In this document: positions 8,727 to 15,725 of the stretch, piece after piece
Position numbering within the stretch: the first letter of the stretch is position 1
How the letters are laid out: each line of letters opens with the position of its first letter
Assembly: GCA_017592665.1 (NCBI GenBank)
Contig: JAGFNW010000003.1
Coordinates: 310,001 to 374,000, forward strand
Source of the DNA: Streptosporangiaceae bacterium NEAU-GS5
GTDB lineage: Bacteria; Actinomycetota; Actinomycetes; Streptosporangiales; Streptosporangiaceae
DNA length: 64,000 nt
Direction: 5' to 3'
The notes under the pieces: generated by a model
The model's input: the letters and a program-made list of their open reading frames with translations, nothing else
Told to the model about the DNA's origin: nothing
Databases searched by the model: none
Position numbers and translations under genes: made by a program

Positions 8727-9578
8727 TCAAGCCAACAACATGTTGGTCCGGGCCACCGTCAACACCACAAGTGCTGCGCAAATCACCAGGACGGCCGTCA
8801 GCTGCACCGCCGTGCGAGCGCTGCCCTTGGGCGCGTACGCCAGGGCGGCGGCCACGATCGCACCGGTGAGCAGCCCGCCCACGTGCGCGGTCCAGCTGAT
8901 CCCGAACCCGGGGATGAACGTGATGACCAGGTTGATCACGATCAGCGTGACCAGGCCGCGGATGTCCATGCCCATCCGCCTGCCCACGATGAACGCGGCC
9001 GCGAACAGCCCGAAGATCGCCCCTGACGCGCCCGCGCTGGCGGCGTTGTTGGCCTGGAACCAGTAGCTCAGCACCGACCCGCCGAGCGCGCCCAGCAGGT
9101 AGAGCGCGAGGAACCTCGTGTGGCCGAAGGCCCGCTCGAGGTAGGGGCCGATCACATACAGCGCGTACATGTTGAACGCGATGTGGAAGACGCCGTAGTG
9201 CAGGAACGCGCTGGTGATCAGGCGATACCACTGCCCGTCGGCGACCCCGTAGTTGATCATGGAAAGCTCGTTGGTGAGCCGGGTCCCCACGATCGTCTGG
9301 CCGGCGAACATCAGCACGTTGACGACGATGAGCGTCCACGTCACATACGGCGTGACCACGACGCCGCCGCCGAAGGGCGCGGCGGCCTGCCGCACCGCCT
9401 GGTTGCCCTCGCGCACGCACTCCACGCACTGGTGGCCGACCGCCGCCTCCCGCATGCAGTCGGGGCAGATCGGCCGCTCGCAGCGTTGGCACCGGACATA
9501 GGTCTCGCGCTCGGGGTGGCGGTAGCACGTCGGCACGGCCTCAGCGCCCGGCTCCGTAGAGGGTGGCTGCGTGGTCAT
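8727..9578 (-). CDS. Rhomboid-family intramembrane serine protease with N-terminal zinc-binding domain
   Basis: The first ~60 residues hold a Cys/His-rich B-box-like zinc module (CYRHPERETYVRCQRCERPI and further Cys pairs). About six membrane helices follow, with the rhomboid catalytic Ser in GASGAIFG and His in SWTAHVGGLL. It would cleave membrane-embedded substrates. This gene type, at this position beside crgA and ppiA, is common in actinobacteria. The length of 283 residues is normal, and both catalytic residues are present. Confidence 0.92.
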   Translation of the reverse strand: MTTQPPSTEPGAEAVPTCYRHPERETYVRCQRCERPICPDCMREAAVGHQCVECVREGNQAVRQAAAPFGGGVVVTPYVTWTLIVVNVLMFAGQTIVGTRLTNELSMINYGVADGQWYRLITSAFLHYGVFHIAFNMYALYVIGPYLERAFGHTRFLALYLLGALGGSVLSYWFQANNAASAGASGAIFGLFAAAFIVGRRMGMDIRGLVTLIVINLVITFIPGFGISWTAHVGGLLTGAIVAAALAYAPKGSARTAVQLTAVLVICAALVVLTVARTNMLLA

Positions 9579-9608
9579 GACCTAACACTAGCCACCCTCT
9601 CAGGGGTT

Positions 9609-10136
9609 TCAGCTCCGCTCGATGGTGACCTGTTCGAGGACGACCTCCTTGCGGGGGCGGTCACGGCCGTCGGTTTCGGTGTTGGCGATCGCGTCGACGA
9701 TGTCAGTGCCCTCGATGACCTCACCGAAGATGGTGTGACCCTGGTTGAGGTGCGGCGTCTTGGTGACGGTGATGAAGAACTGCGAGCCGTTGGTGCCCTT
9801 GCCGAACCGCTTGCCGGCGTTGGCCATGGCGAGGAGGTAGGGCCGGTTGAACTGGTTCTCGACGTGGATCTCGTCGTCGAAGTCGTAGCCGGGGCCGCCG
9901 GTGCCCTGGCCGAGCGGGTCGCCGCCCTGGATCATGAAGCCGCTGATGACGCGGTGGAAGACGGTGCCGTCATAGAGGCGGTCGGTGGACTTCTCGCCGG
10001 TGGCGGGGTGCGTCCATTCCCGCGCGCCCTCCGCGAGTTCGACGAAGTTGCGTACGGTCTTCGGCGCCTGATTGGGGAACAGCTTGACGCGGATCGTCCC
10101 CAAGTTGGTGCGCAGGTTTGCAATGAGATCAGACAT
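9609..10136 (-). CDS. ppiA: Peptidyl-prolyl cis-trans isomerase, cyclophilin type
   Basis: The 175-residue cyclophilin has the core motifs FHRVISGFMIQGGD and GSQFFI. It has no signal peptide and is expected to be cytoplasmic, assisting proline isomerisation during folding. The ATG at 10136 gives the standard N-terminus. It lies 30 bases upstream of the rhomboid gene on the same strand and is divergent from the membrane protein gene at 10268, as in many actinomycete genomes. Confidence 0.95.
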   Translation of the reverse strand: MSDLIANLRTNLGTIRVKLFPNQAPKTVRNFVELAEGAREWTHPATGEKSTDRLYDGTVFHRVISGFMIQGGDPLGQGTGGPGYDFDDEIHVENQFNRPYLLAMANAGKRFGKGTNGSQFFITVTKTPHLNQGHTIFGEVIEGTDIVDAIANTETDGRDRPRKEVVLEQVTIERS

Positions 10137-10267
10137 GCGTTCTGGTTCCTTTTGTACAGATCAGGTGTTGGTTATTCGATGAAACTCTATCCACGCGCAC
10201 GCCCCTGATTGAGGCGGACGCTGGAGGGCAGTGTGCAGATCAGGGCCCAACTGTTAGGGAGGATGCC

Positions 10268-10783
10268 GTGTCCCCTATGAAGAGAACACGCCGCGTCGAC
10301 CTGGTCGCGGTGCCCTCGTGGATGGGCCGGGTGAAGGTCCAGGCCGGTAAGGCGGCCGAGCGAGTCGGTCCGATGGCGAGCAACGCCCGCGAGGTCGCCG
10401 CTCACAAGGTCATCGACGCCAGGATATGGGCGGCGCCCAAACTGGATCAGGCCGCGCACTCGGTGGAGGACCAACTGGCTCCTCGCGTGAGCGCGTTTCT
10501 GACCCAGGCCGCGCAGCGTGTGGATCCGGCGCCGGCCAGGTCTCGTAAGTGGCCGATCATCGCGATGCTGTGCGGCCTCGTCGCCGGCGCCGTGGGTTTC
10601 GTGCTGTACCGCAACAAAAACGGCAGCGCGTGGCTGAGCGAACTGAAAGACCACGTGAAGGACACCGCCGCCGACAAAACGAAGTGGGCCGGCCACAAGG
10701 TCGAGTCCGCCGGCGACAGGATCGACTCCACCACCGACGCGGCTTCCCGCAAGGCCGACGAGGTCTCGGGCAAGCTGTCCTAG
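10268..10783 (+). CDS. Conserved actinobacterial membrane protein (DUF5324-like)
   Basis: The 171-residue protein has an Ala/Lys-rich, amphipathic helical N-terminal half, one membrane helix (KWPIIAMLCGLVAGAVGFVLY) and a second Lys/Asp-rich helical region (VKDTAADKTKWAGHKVESAG) that resembles apolipoprotein-like repeats. GTG 10268 follows AGGGAGG by five to six bases; ATG 10277 is an alternative start. The position next to ppiA and the layout match proteins annotated DUF5324 in streptomycetes, recalled from memory. No function is established. A strong hairpin follows. Confidence 0.7.
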   Translation: MSPMKRTRRVDLVAVPSWMGRVKVQAGKAAERVGPMASNAREVAAHKVIDARIWAAPKLDQAAHSVEDQLAPRVSAFLTQAAQRVDPAPARSRKWPIIAMLCGLVAGAVGFVLYRNKNGSAWLSELKDHVKDTAADKTKWAGHKVESAGDRIDSTTDAASRKADEVSGKLS

Positions 10784-10786
10784 GTC

Positions 10787-10833
10787 AACGCGCCTGTACG
10801 ACGTAAGTAAGGCCCTGGTCGTGCAGGCGCGTT
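10787..10833 (+). terminator. Terminator hairpin
   Basis: AACGCGCCTG (10787-10796) pairs exactly with CAGGCGCGTT (10824-10833), and the stem extends inward through TACGAC/GTCGTG with one G-T pair. It starts three bases after the stop of the preceding membrane protein gene. Confidence 0.8.
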
Positions 10834-10843
10834 CTCCATGGGG

Positions 10844-10872
10844 TTGACCTGTAACCAAGCGCTTGTTAGACA
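10844..10872 (+). promoter_or_regulatory. Probable leaderless promoter with TetR-type operator in the spacer
   Basis: TTGACC (10844-10849) and TAGACA (10867-10872) are separated by exactly 17 bases, and the ATG of the next gene begins seven bases after the -10 box, so the transcript would start at or next to the ATG. The spacer contains the palindrome ACCAAGCGCTTGTT (10854-10867), which fits the AnCAAGnnCTTGnT pattern known for KstR2-type TetR repressors. A bound repressor would cover both core promoter elements. Confidence 0.65.
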
Positions 10873-10879
10873 GAGCGGC

Positions 10880-11950
10880 ATGACGCTGTCGCCCCTCGAC
10901 GACTATCCCATCCATCAGGCCCCCGAGGTGATGCGGCACGTCGCCACCTCGGACCGCAACTTCTACGACCGCTACTACTTCAACTGCCACGCCCGCTCCG
11001 ACGAGCTGATGCTCATCATGGGCCTCGGGCAGTATCCGAACCTCGGCGTCACCGACGCCTTCGCCCTCGTACGGCATGGCCCTCTGCACCGCGTCGTCCG
11101 CGCCTCTCGCGAGCTCGGCCTCGACCGGATGGACACGACCGTCGGGCCGTTCAAGGTCGAGGTCATCGAAGGCCTCAAGCGGTTGCGCGTCGTACTCGAC
11201 GAGAACGAACACGGCCTGTCCTTCGATCTCACCTGGGAAGGCACGATCCCCGCCACGCTGGAGCCCCGGCATTTCGTCCGCTGGCAGGAGCGGGTCATCT
11301 TCGACTCCATGCGGCTGGCGCAGACCGGGCTGTGGACGGGACACATCCGGATCGGCGACGAGGAGATCGCGGTCACGCCCGACCGGTGGGAGGGCACCCG
11401 CGACCGATCGTGGGGCATCCGCCCGGTCGGCGAATCCGAGCCGCCCGGCATCCAGGCCAAGAACCCCGGCACGTTCTACTGGCTGTACGCGCCCATCCGC
11501 TTCGACGACCACGCCATCCTCTGCATCGTTCAGGAGGACGACAAGGGCCGCCGGCTGGTCGAGGAGGCCGTGCGCGTCTGGCCGGACGGCCGCGAGGAAT
11601 ACCTGGGCAGACCGGACTACCAGCCCGTCTACGCGCCCGGCACGCGTGACGTCGTCTCGGCCGTGCTGTCGTTCGCGCCGCCCGGCGGCAAGCCCTTCGA
11701 CATGCGGTGCACTCCGATCCTGCCGGTCCACCTCATGGTGGGCACGGGCTACGGCCTTGAGCAGGACTGGAAGCACGGCATGTATCAAGGCCCGAAGCCG
11801 GTCGTCCAAGGCGTCTCCTACACCTTGCCGCAGGACGCGGCCCGCATGTGGGGCCTGGTCGACGCGGTCGGCAGGTTCGAGTACGACGGGATCGTCGGTT
11901 ACGGCCTGTTCGAATACTGGGCGCTCGGACCCCACCCGTCATTCGACTGA
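10880..11950 (+). CDS. Conserved protein of unknown function (356 aa), TetR-type operator upstream
   Basis: I do not recognise a named enzyme. The protein is soluble, without signal peptide or membrane helices, and rich in beta-strand-like segments with many Trp and aromatic residues. It contains WEGTRDRSWGIRPVG and FYWLYAPIRFDDHAI, reminiscent of the lipocalin-like DUF7064/CrtC-type fold by general feel only. I chose ATG 10880 because a promoter ends seven bases upstream; an ATG at 10838 is in frame, but that start would place the promoter inside the gene. The KstR2-like operator suggests control by a steroid or acyl-CoA responsive TetR regulator. The Rieske gene follows 60 bases later on the same strand. 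Confidence 0.75.
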   Translation: MTLSPLDDYPIHQAPEVMRHVATSDRNFYDRYYFNCHARSDELMLIMGLGQYPNLGVTDAFALVRHGPLHRVVRASRELGLDRMDTTVGPFKVEVIEGLKRLRVVLDENEHGLSFDLTWEGTIPATLEPRHFVRWQERVIFDSMRLAQTGLWTGHIRIGDEEIAVTPDRWEGTRDRSWGIRPVGESEPPGIQAKNPGTFYWLYAPIRFDDHAILCIVQEDDKGRRLVEEAVRVWPDGREEYLGRPDYQPVYAPGTRDVVSAVLSFAPPGGKPFDMRCTPILPVHLMVGTGYGLEQDWKHGMYQGPKPVVQGVSYTLPQDAARMWGLVDAVGRFEYDGIVGYGLFEYWALGPHPSFD

Positions 11951-12010
11951 ATCGTCCTCTTCTGAACCGTTCGCCGGTGCCTTCCGTTCCAGGAAGCGAG
12001 GAGGAGACCA

Positions 12011-12424
12011 ATGACTTTACTGAACGGGACAAGCACGACCCGGCGGAAGTTCATCTTCAGCGGACTCGCCGGAGGCATCGCCACTGCGGTCACGCTCAAG
12101 GTCGCCAGCCCAGCCGAGGCCAGCGAGGAGACCGAGCTGGGCGCGGCCTTGATCAAGGCCAAGAGCGTGCCCCTGCACGGCGGCAAGATCGTCAAGGGCA
12201 AGTATGTGGTGACTCAGCCATCGAAGAACGTCTTCAAGTGCTTCAGCGCCATCTGCACACATCAGGGCTGCACGGTCGCCACTGTCAGCCACGGCACCAT
12301 CAACTGCCCCTGCCACGGAAGTAAGTACTCCATCCGCGACGGCCACGTGGTCCGCGGCCCCGCCCCCCGCGGCCTGGCCAAGAAGAAGATCGTCAAGAAG
12401 AAGGGCGTCATTCGCCTCGTCTGA
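12011..12424 (+). CDS. Secreted Rieske [2Fe-2S] protein with Tat signal
   Basis: The 137-residue protein begins with a twin-arginine signal (TRRKFIFSGLAGG) and an Ala-rich cleavage region. It has the two Rieske cluster motifs CTHQGC and CPCHGS, with the spacing of ubiquinol-oxidoreductase-type small Rieske proteins. It would be exported folded with its cluster and act in electron transfer outside the membrane; the redox partner is unknown. GAGGAG precedes the ATG by about six bases. Codon 3 is the rare TTA leucine codon. A perfect terminator follows. Confidence 0.9.
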   Translation: MTLLNGTSTTRRKFIFSGLAGGIATAVTLKVASPAEASEETELGAALIKAKSVPLHGGKIVKGKYVVTQPSKNVFKCFSAICTHQGCTVATVSHGTINCPCHGSKYSIRDGHVVRGPAPRGLAKKKIVKKKGVIRLV

Positions 12425-12436
12425 CCTGCTTGTTCC

Positions 12437-12467
12437 CCATCCCGTACGGGCCTGCCGTACGGGATGG
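12437..12467 (+). terminator. Terminator hairpin after the Rieske gene
   Basis: CCATCCCGTACGG and CCGTACGGGATGG form a perfect 13-bp stem with a 5-base loop, followed by a pyrimidine-rich stretch. It sits between converging genes and may serve both. Confidence 0.85.
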
Positions 12468-12475
12468 TGCTCTTT

Positions 12476-13051
12476 CTAGGGGTTGTGCAGCAGGCGGCGG
12501 AGCAGTTCGTCGACGGCTTGCTGACCCTGGCGGGTCGCCTCCTCCAGGTCGTCCGAGCGGGCCACGAGCAGCGCTATCTCGTTGATCGCGGCCAGCAGCG
12601 TGTGCGCGAACACATCGGTGAGCTCGGGCTCGAACGCGCCGGTGGCCGAAAGGCCCGCGCGGAGCATGCCGAAGGCGTAGCGGCTTTCCAGCTCGCGCCA
12701 CCGCCACCAGCCGATCACCGCCGGGGCGTCGATCAGCAGGATCCGCTGCACGACGGGATCGCCGGCCAGCCTGATCCACGCGTGCGCCCCGGCGCGGAGC
12801 GCGCTCTCGGCGTCCGGCGCGTCGGCCGTGGCCTCCAGGGTGCGGCGGCTCACGTCGGCCTCGACGGCCTCCAGCACCGCCGCGAAGAGCGCTTCCTTGC
12901 CCGGGAAGTGGTGATAGAGGGCGCCCTTGCTCAGGCCGGACTCCTGCAGGACCGCCTCGACCGAGGTGTCCTCATAGCCGTGCTCCGCGAACAGCCGGGT
13001 CGCGATCGCGATGAGCTGATCGCGGGTCGCGGCGCCGCGCTTGCTGTTCAT
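12476..13051 (-). CDS. TetR-family transcriptional regulator
   Basis: The N-terminal helix-turn-helix is clear (RDQLIAIATRLFAEHGYEDTS, then LSKGALYHHFPGKEAL), followed by an all-helical ligand domain; the total is 191 residues from ATG 13051. An ATG at 13060 is possible, but a TATAAA box overlaps it and ends eight bases before 13051, suggesting a leaderless transcript from 13051. The divergent hydrolase gene and two matching palindromes in the shared upstream region make this the likely local repressor and autoregulator. The effector is unknown, perhaps a substrate of the hydrolase. Confidence 0.92.
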   Translation of the reverse strand: MNSKRGAATRDQLIAIATRLFAEHGYEDTSVEAVLQESGLSKGALYHHFPGKEALFAAVLEAVEADVSRRTLEATADAPDAESALRAGAHAWIRLAGDPVVQRILLIDAPAVIGWWRWRELESRYAFGMLRAGLSATGAFEPELTDVFAHTLLAAINEIALLVARSDDLEEATRQGQQAVDELLRRLLHNP

Positions 13052-13096
13052 GGCTCTCATTTATAGCCCCGATTGGACAGCCCTCAGTATAGACAG

Positions 13097-13151
13097 ACCG
13101 ACGGTCGGTTTGTTAGTTTCGCGTTTGTCGGTGACCAGACCGACAGTCGGT
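13097..13151. promoter_or_regulatory. Two TetR-type operators in the divergent promoter region
   Basis: ACCGACGGTCGGT (13097-13109) and ACCGACAGTCGGT (13139-13151) are near-perfect palindromes inside a ~20-bp direct repeat (CAGACCGACnGTCGGTTTGTT). The copies are 42 bp apart, which is four helical turns, so bound dimers would lie on one DNA face. They sit between the tetR gene and the divergent hydrolase gene. Confidence 0.8.
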
Positions 13152-13174
13152 TTGTTTCTCATTGGGGGCATCCC

Positions 13175-14032
13175 ATGCGACCAGACGGGTTCTTCTCCTC
13201 CGCCCGCACGGCCCACGGGCTCAGCTACGTCGAACAGGGTGAGGGCCCGGCCGCGCTCTTCGTGCACGGTGTCGGGACAAGCGGATATCTGTGGCGGGGC
13301 GTGCTGCCCGGGGTCGCCGACATGCGCCGCTGCATCGCGTTCGACCTGCCGGGCCACGGCCGCTCGCCGATCCGGCCGGGGGAGGACATATCGCTGCCCG
13401 GCCTCGCGGACCTGACCGCCGGGTTCTGCGACGCGCTCGGGCTCGACGAGGTCGACCTCGTGGCAAACGACACGGGAGGCGCCATCGCCCAGGTCTTCGC
13501 CACCCGCCATCCCGGCCGGGTGCGCACGCTCACACTGACCAACTGCGACGTGCACGACAACGTGCCGCCCGAAGCCTTCAAGCCGACGGTCGAGCTGGCC
13601 GCGGCCGGTGAGCTGGCCCACCTCGGCGCGGCGCTGGTCGCCGACCCGGCGCTGCTCCGCCGGGCCCCCGCGCTCAGCGACTCCTTCGAGCACCCGGAAT
13701 CGCTCAGCGACGAGGCCGTCGCCGACTACGTCGAGGCATTCCTGCGGCCGGTCTTCGGCACCCCAGAGGCCGGGCGCGAATTCGAGCGCATCCTCACCTC
13801 GCTGAACGCCAAGGACCTGATCGCAATCGAGCCCGAGCTCGCGCGGCTGGCGGCGCCCACCCTGATCGTGTGGGCCGTCGACGACATCTTCATGGACCTG
13901 CGCTGGGCCTACTGGCTGCGCGACCTCATCCCCGGCGCCGGCAAGGTGATCGAGGTGCCGGGGCGGCTGTTCTGGCCCGACCAGCGGCCGGAGGAGCTCA
14001 TCCCCCACCTGCGCCGCCACTGGACGAGCTGA
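13175..14032 (+). CDS. Alpha/beta hydrolase with Asp at the nucleophile elbow
   Basis: The 285-residue protein has the alpha/beta hydrolase core: oxyanion HGVGTSG, nucleophile elbow VANDTGGA and acid-strand motif VWAVDD. The elbow carries Asp rather than Ser, as in haloalkane dehalogenases and epoxide hydrolases. Where the catalytic His is expected, near the C-terminus, the sequence reads PGRLFWPDQRPEEL with no His, so the active site may be altered. ATG 13175 follows a GGGGG box. The frame is open to 13073, but that would include both operators. It is divergent from and probably controlled by the TetR gene. Confidence 0.82.
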   Translation: MRPDGFFSSARTAHGLSYVEQGEGPAALFVHGVGTSGYLWRGVLPGVADMRRCIAFDLPGHGRSPIRPGEDISLPGLADLTAGFCDALGLDEVDLVANDTGGAIAQVFATRHPGRVRTLTLTNCDVHDNVPPEAFKPTVELAAAGELAHLGAALVADPALLRRAPALSDSFEHPESLSDEAVADYVEAFLRPVFGTPEAGREFERILTSLNAKDLIAIEPELARLAAPTLIVWAVDDIFMDLRWAYWLRDLIPGAGKVIEVPGRLFWPDQRPEELIPHLRRHWTS

Positions 14033-14040
14033 GCCGGACC

Positions 14041-14604
14041 TCAGTGCCCGACGGCTCCGTCGATCCGCTCCCGGAGTAGGTCGGCGTGGCCGTTGTGGCG
14101 CGCATACTCCGCGATCATCTTGGCGAGGATGGCGCGCAGCGAGATCGGCTCACCGGTCTGGAATCTGGTGCCGGTGACCTCGAGGGACTCGGCCGCGTCG
14201 GTGATCTCGCGAGACCGCGCCACCTCGGCGCGCCAGGCGGCGAACGCCTCCGCGGGATCGCCGTCGAGGGACCCGAAATCCTGATCGGGATCGTCGTCGG
14301 AGTAGTAGAGCAGCGGGAGCTCCTCCCCGGCGAGCTGGATCCTGAACCACCACCGCTCGACACCGGCCAGGTGGCGCACGAGCCCATGGAGAGACATCCC
14401 CGAAGGGGGCACGCTCTTTTCCGAGAGCCGCTCCGCCGGCACGCCGGCGCACTTGAGCTCGAAAGTGGCCCGTTGCCAGTCGAGAACGGCCGTCAGGGTC
14501 TCGCGCTCGCCGGCCGTGAGCGGCGGCTCGATCCGCGTGTCACCGGCCCACTCGAGCGAGAACGACATGTTCGCGACCTCGGGCCGCGGCTCGTAACCCG
14601 TCAT
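14041..14604 (-). CDS. DinB-superfamily protein (DUF664-like)
   Basis: The 187-residue protein fits the DinB/YfiT-like four-helix family: LHGLVRHLAGVERWWF carries the first metal-ligand His, and a C-terminal EYARHNGHADLLRERIDG contains the His-x3-His pair expected for metal binding. Many actinomycete members are uncharacterised and may be thiol-dependent transferases (mycothiol-linked), a family-level inference. I chose ATG 14604; a GTG at 14622 would add six residues. It converges on the hydrolase gene and is followed by the DUF2087-type gene on the same side. Confidence 0.85.
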   Translation of the reverse strand: MTGYEPRPEVANMSFSLEWAGDTRIEPPLTAGERETLTAVLDWQRATFELKCAGVPAERLSEKSVPPSGMSLHGLVRHLAGVERWWFRIQLAGEELPLLYYSDDDPDQDFGSLDGDPAEAFAAWRAEVARSREITDAAESLEVTGTRFQTGEPISLRAILAKMIAEYARHNGHADLLRERIDGAVGH

Positions 14605-14637
14605 GCCCCGACCCTGCCACACGCGACCGACAATCCC

Positions 14638-15153
14638 TCAGCGCATCTCCATGCGGTAGCGGCCGTCGGCGCGGCTCATCATGCCCATGTCGATGACGTA
14701 GCGCCGGATGGCGACATGGTCGACCTCGCCGCCGTCGCACCACGCGCGCAGCCGCTCGTTGACGGCGCGCTCGTCGTATTCGACGCCCGGTTCGAAGGAC
14801 TGCTCGACGACATATTGAAGGACGATCTCCCGCCGCCCCCACTGCGCCGGCACGCTGGTCAGCTTCCCGCCGCGGATGAAGGGGCTCAGCGCGTGCTCGT
14901 CGTCGTCCAGCTCCGGCCCGGTCTCCTCCGCGAGCCTCTCCAGCCGCCCGTACGCCACCTGGAGCCCGCCCGCCTCGGAGACGACCACCCCATGGTCCTG
15001 AAGGCGCCGCAGAGCGCTCATGGCCTCCTTGGCCGACACGCCGGAGTTCGCGATGATCTCGGCCGTCGTGGCCGCTCCCAGCGCCACGGCGGCGAGGACC
15101 CGCATCCGGTGCGGCTCGGCCACCATGCGGACAAAGTTCTCAGGTGTCACCAT
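14638..15153 (-). CDS. ArsR-like HTH protein with DUF2087 domain
   Basis: Residues ~1-70 form a winged-helix ArsR-like domain (EPHRMRVLAAVALGAATTAEI, then a recognition helix VSAKEAMSALRRLQ). The C-terminal half (FIRGGKLTSVPAQWGRREIV through VDHVAIRRYVIDMGMMSRA) matches the DUF2087 domain seen in many small regulators. It probably binds DNA, but target and signal are unknown. The gene is divergent from the decayed beta-lactamase-like gene at 15211 and lies upstream of the DinB gene on the same strand. Confidence 0.82.
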   Translation of the reverse strand: MVTPENFVRMVAEPHRMRVLAAVALGAATTAEIIANSGVSAKEAMSALRRLQDHGVVVSEAGGLQVAYGRLERLAEETGPELDDDEHALSPFIRGGKLTSVPAQWGRREIVLQYVVEQSFEPGVEYDERAVNERLRAWCDGGEVDHVAIRRYVIDMGMMSRADGRYRMEMR

Positions 15154-15210
15154 CCGACCCTTTCAACCACCACGGGTGACCGTCTACCCAATTTCTGCCA
15201 GGGTAAGAAC

Positions 15211-15725
15211 GTGGCCGAGGAGTCCATTCACGCCGTCTTCTCGCGTGCGGGTTGCGACGGGTCGCTCTGCGCGCTCGACATAGACGGAGATGGGTCCGTG
15301 CGCGTGAACGCCGCCGAACCGGCCGTCCCCGCCTCGGTGTTCAAGGTCGTCGTGGCGCTCGAGGTTCATCGGCAGGCCGAGGCCGGCCTGATCGACCTGG
15401 CCGAGCCCCTGCGGATCGACCCGGCGCTGCGGCTCATCTGGCGCGATGAGGCCGGGCCGCCCGAGGCGTGTGCCGAGGTCGGCTGATGGCCCGCCAGCTG
15501 ACCCGCGAGCGGCTGGCCAGGGGCTTCCCCCGCGAGGTCGCGGTGGCGGCCAAGAGCGGCACGCTGTTCGGCCTGGTCCGCAACGAGGTCGGGGTCGTGG
15601 CGTATCCCGGCGGCCGCCGCTACGCCGTCGCCGTGTTCACCCGCGCGCATGTGCCGTACGAGCGGGAGAACGAGATCAACGTGGCGATCGGGGCGGCGGC
15701 CGCCCTGGCCGTCAGTGGCGTGTGA
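15211..15725 (+). pseudogene. Class A beta-lactamase-like serine hydrolase, internally deleted and frameshifted
   Basis: From GTG 15211 the frame reads a normal family N-terminus with the SxxK motif (PASVFKVV), then jumps from LRIDPA directly to LRLIWRDEAG. The roughly 90-100 residues that should carry the SDN loop and the omega-loop region are missing. About 15480 the frame ends at TGA. The C-terminal part (LMARQLTRERLARGFP, then the KSG motif AAKSGTLFGLVRNE) continues in the +1 frame to 15725. Both ends are recognisable and the middle is gone, so this is a decaying gene. Its 3' end overlaps the converging serine hydrolase gene by 14 bases. Confidence 0.75.
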
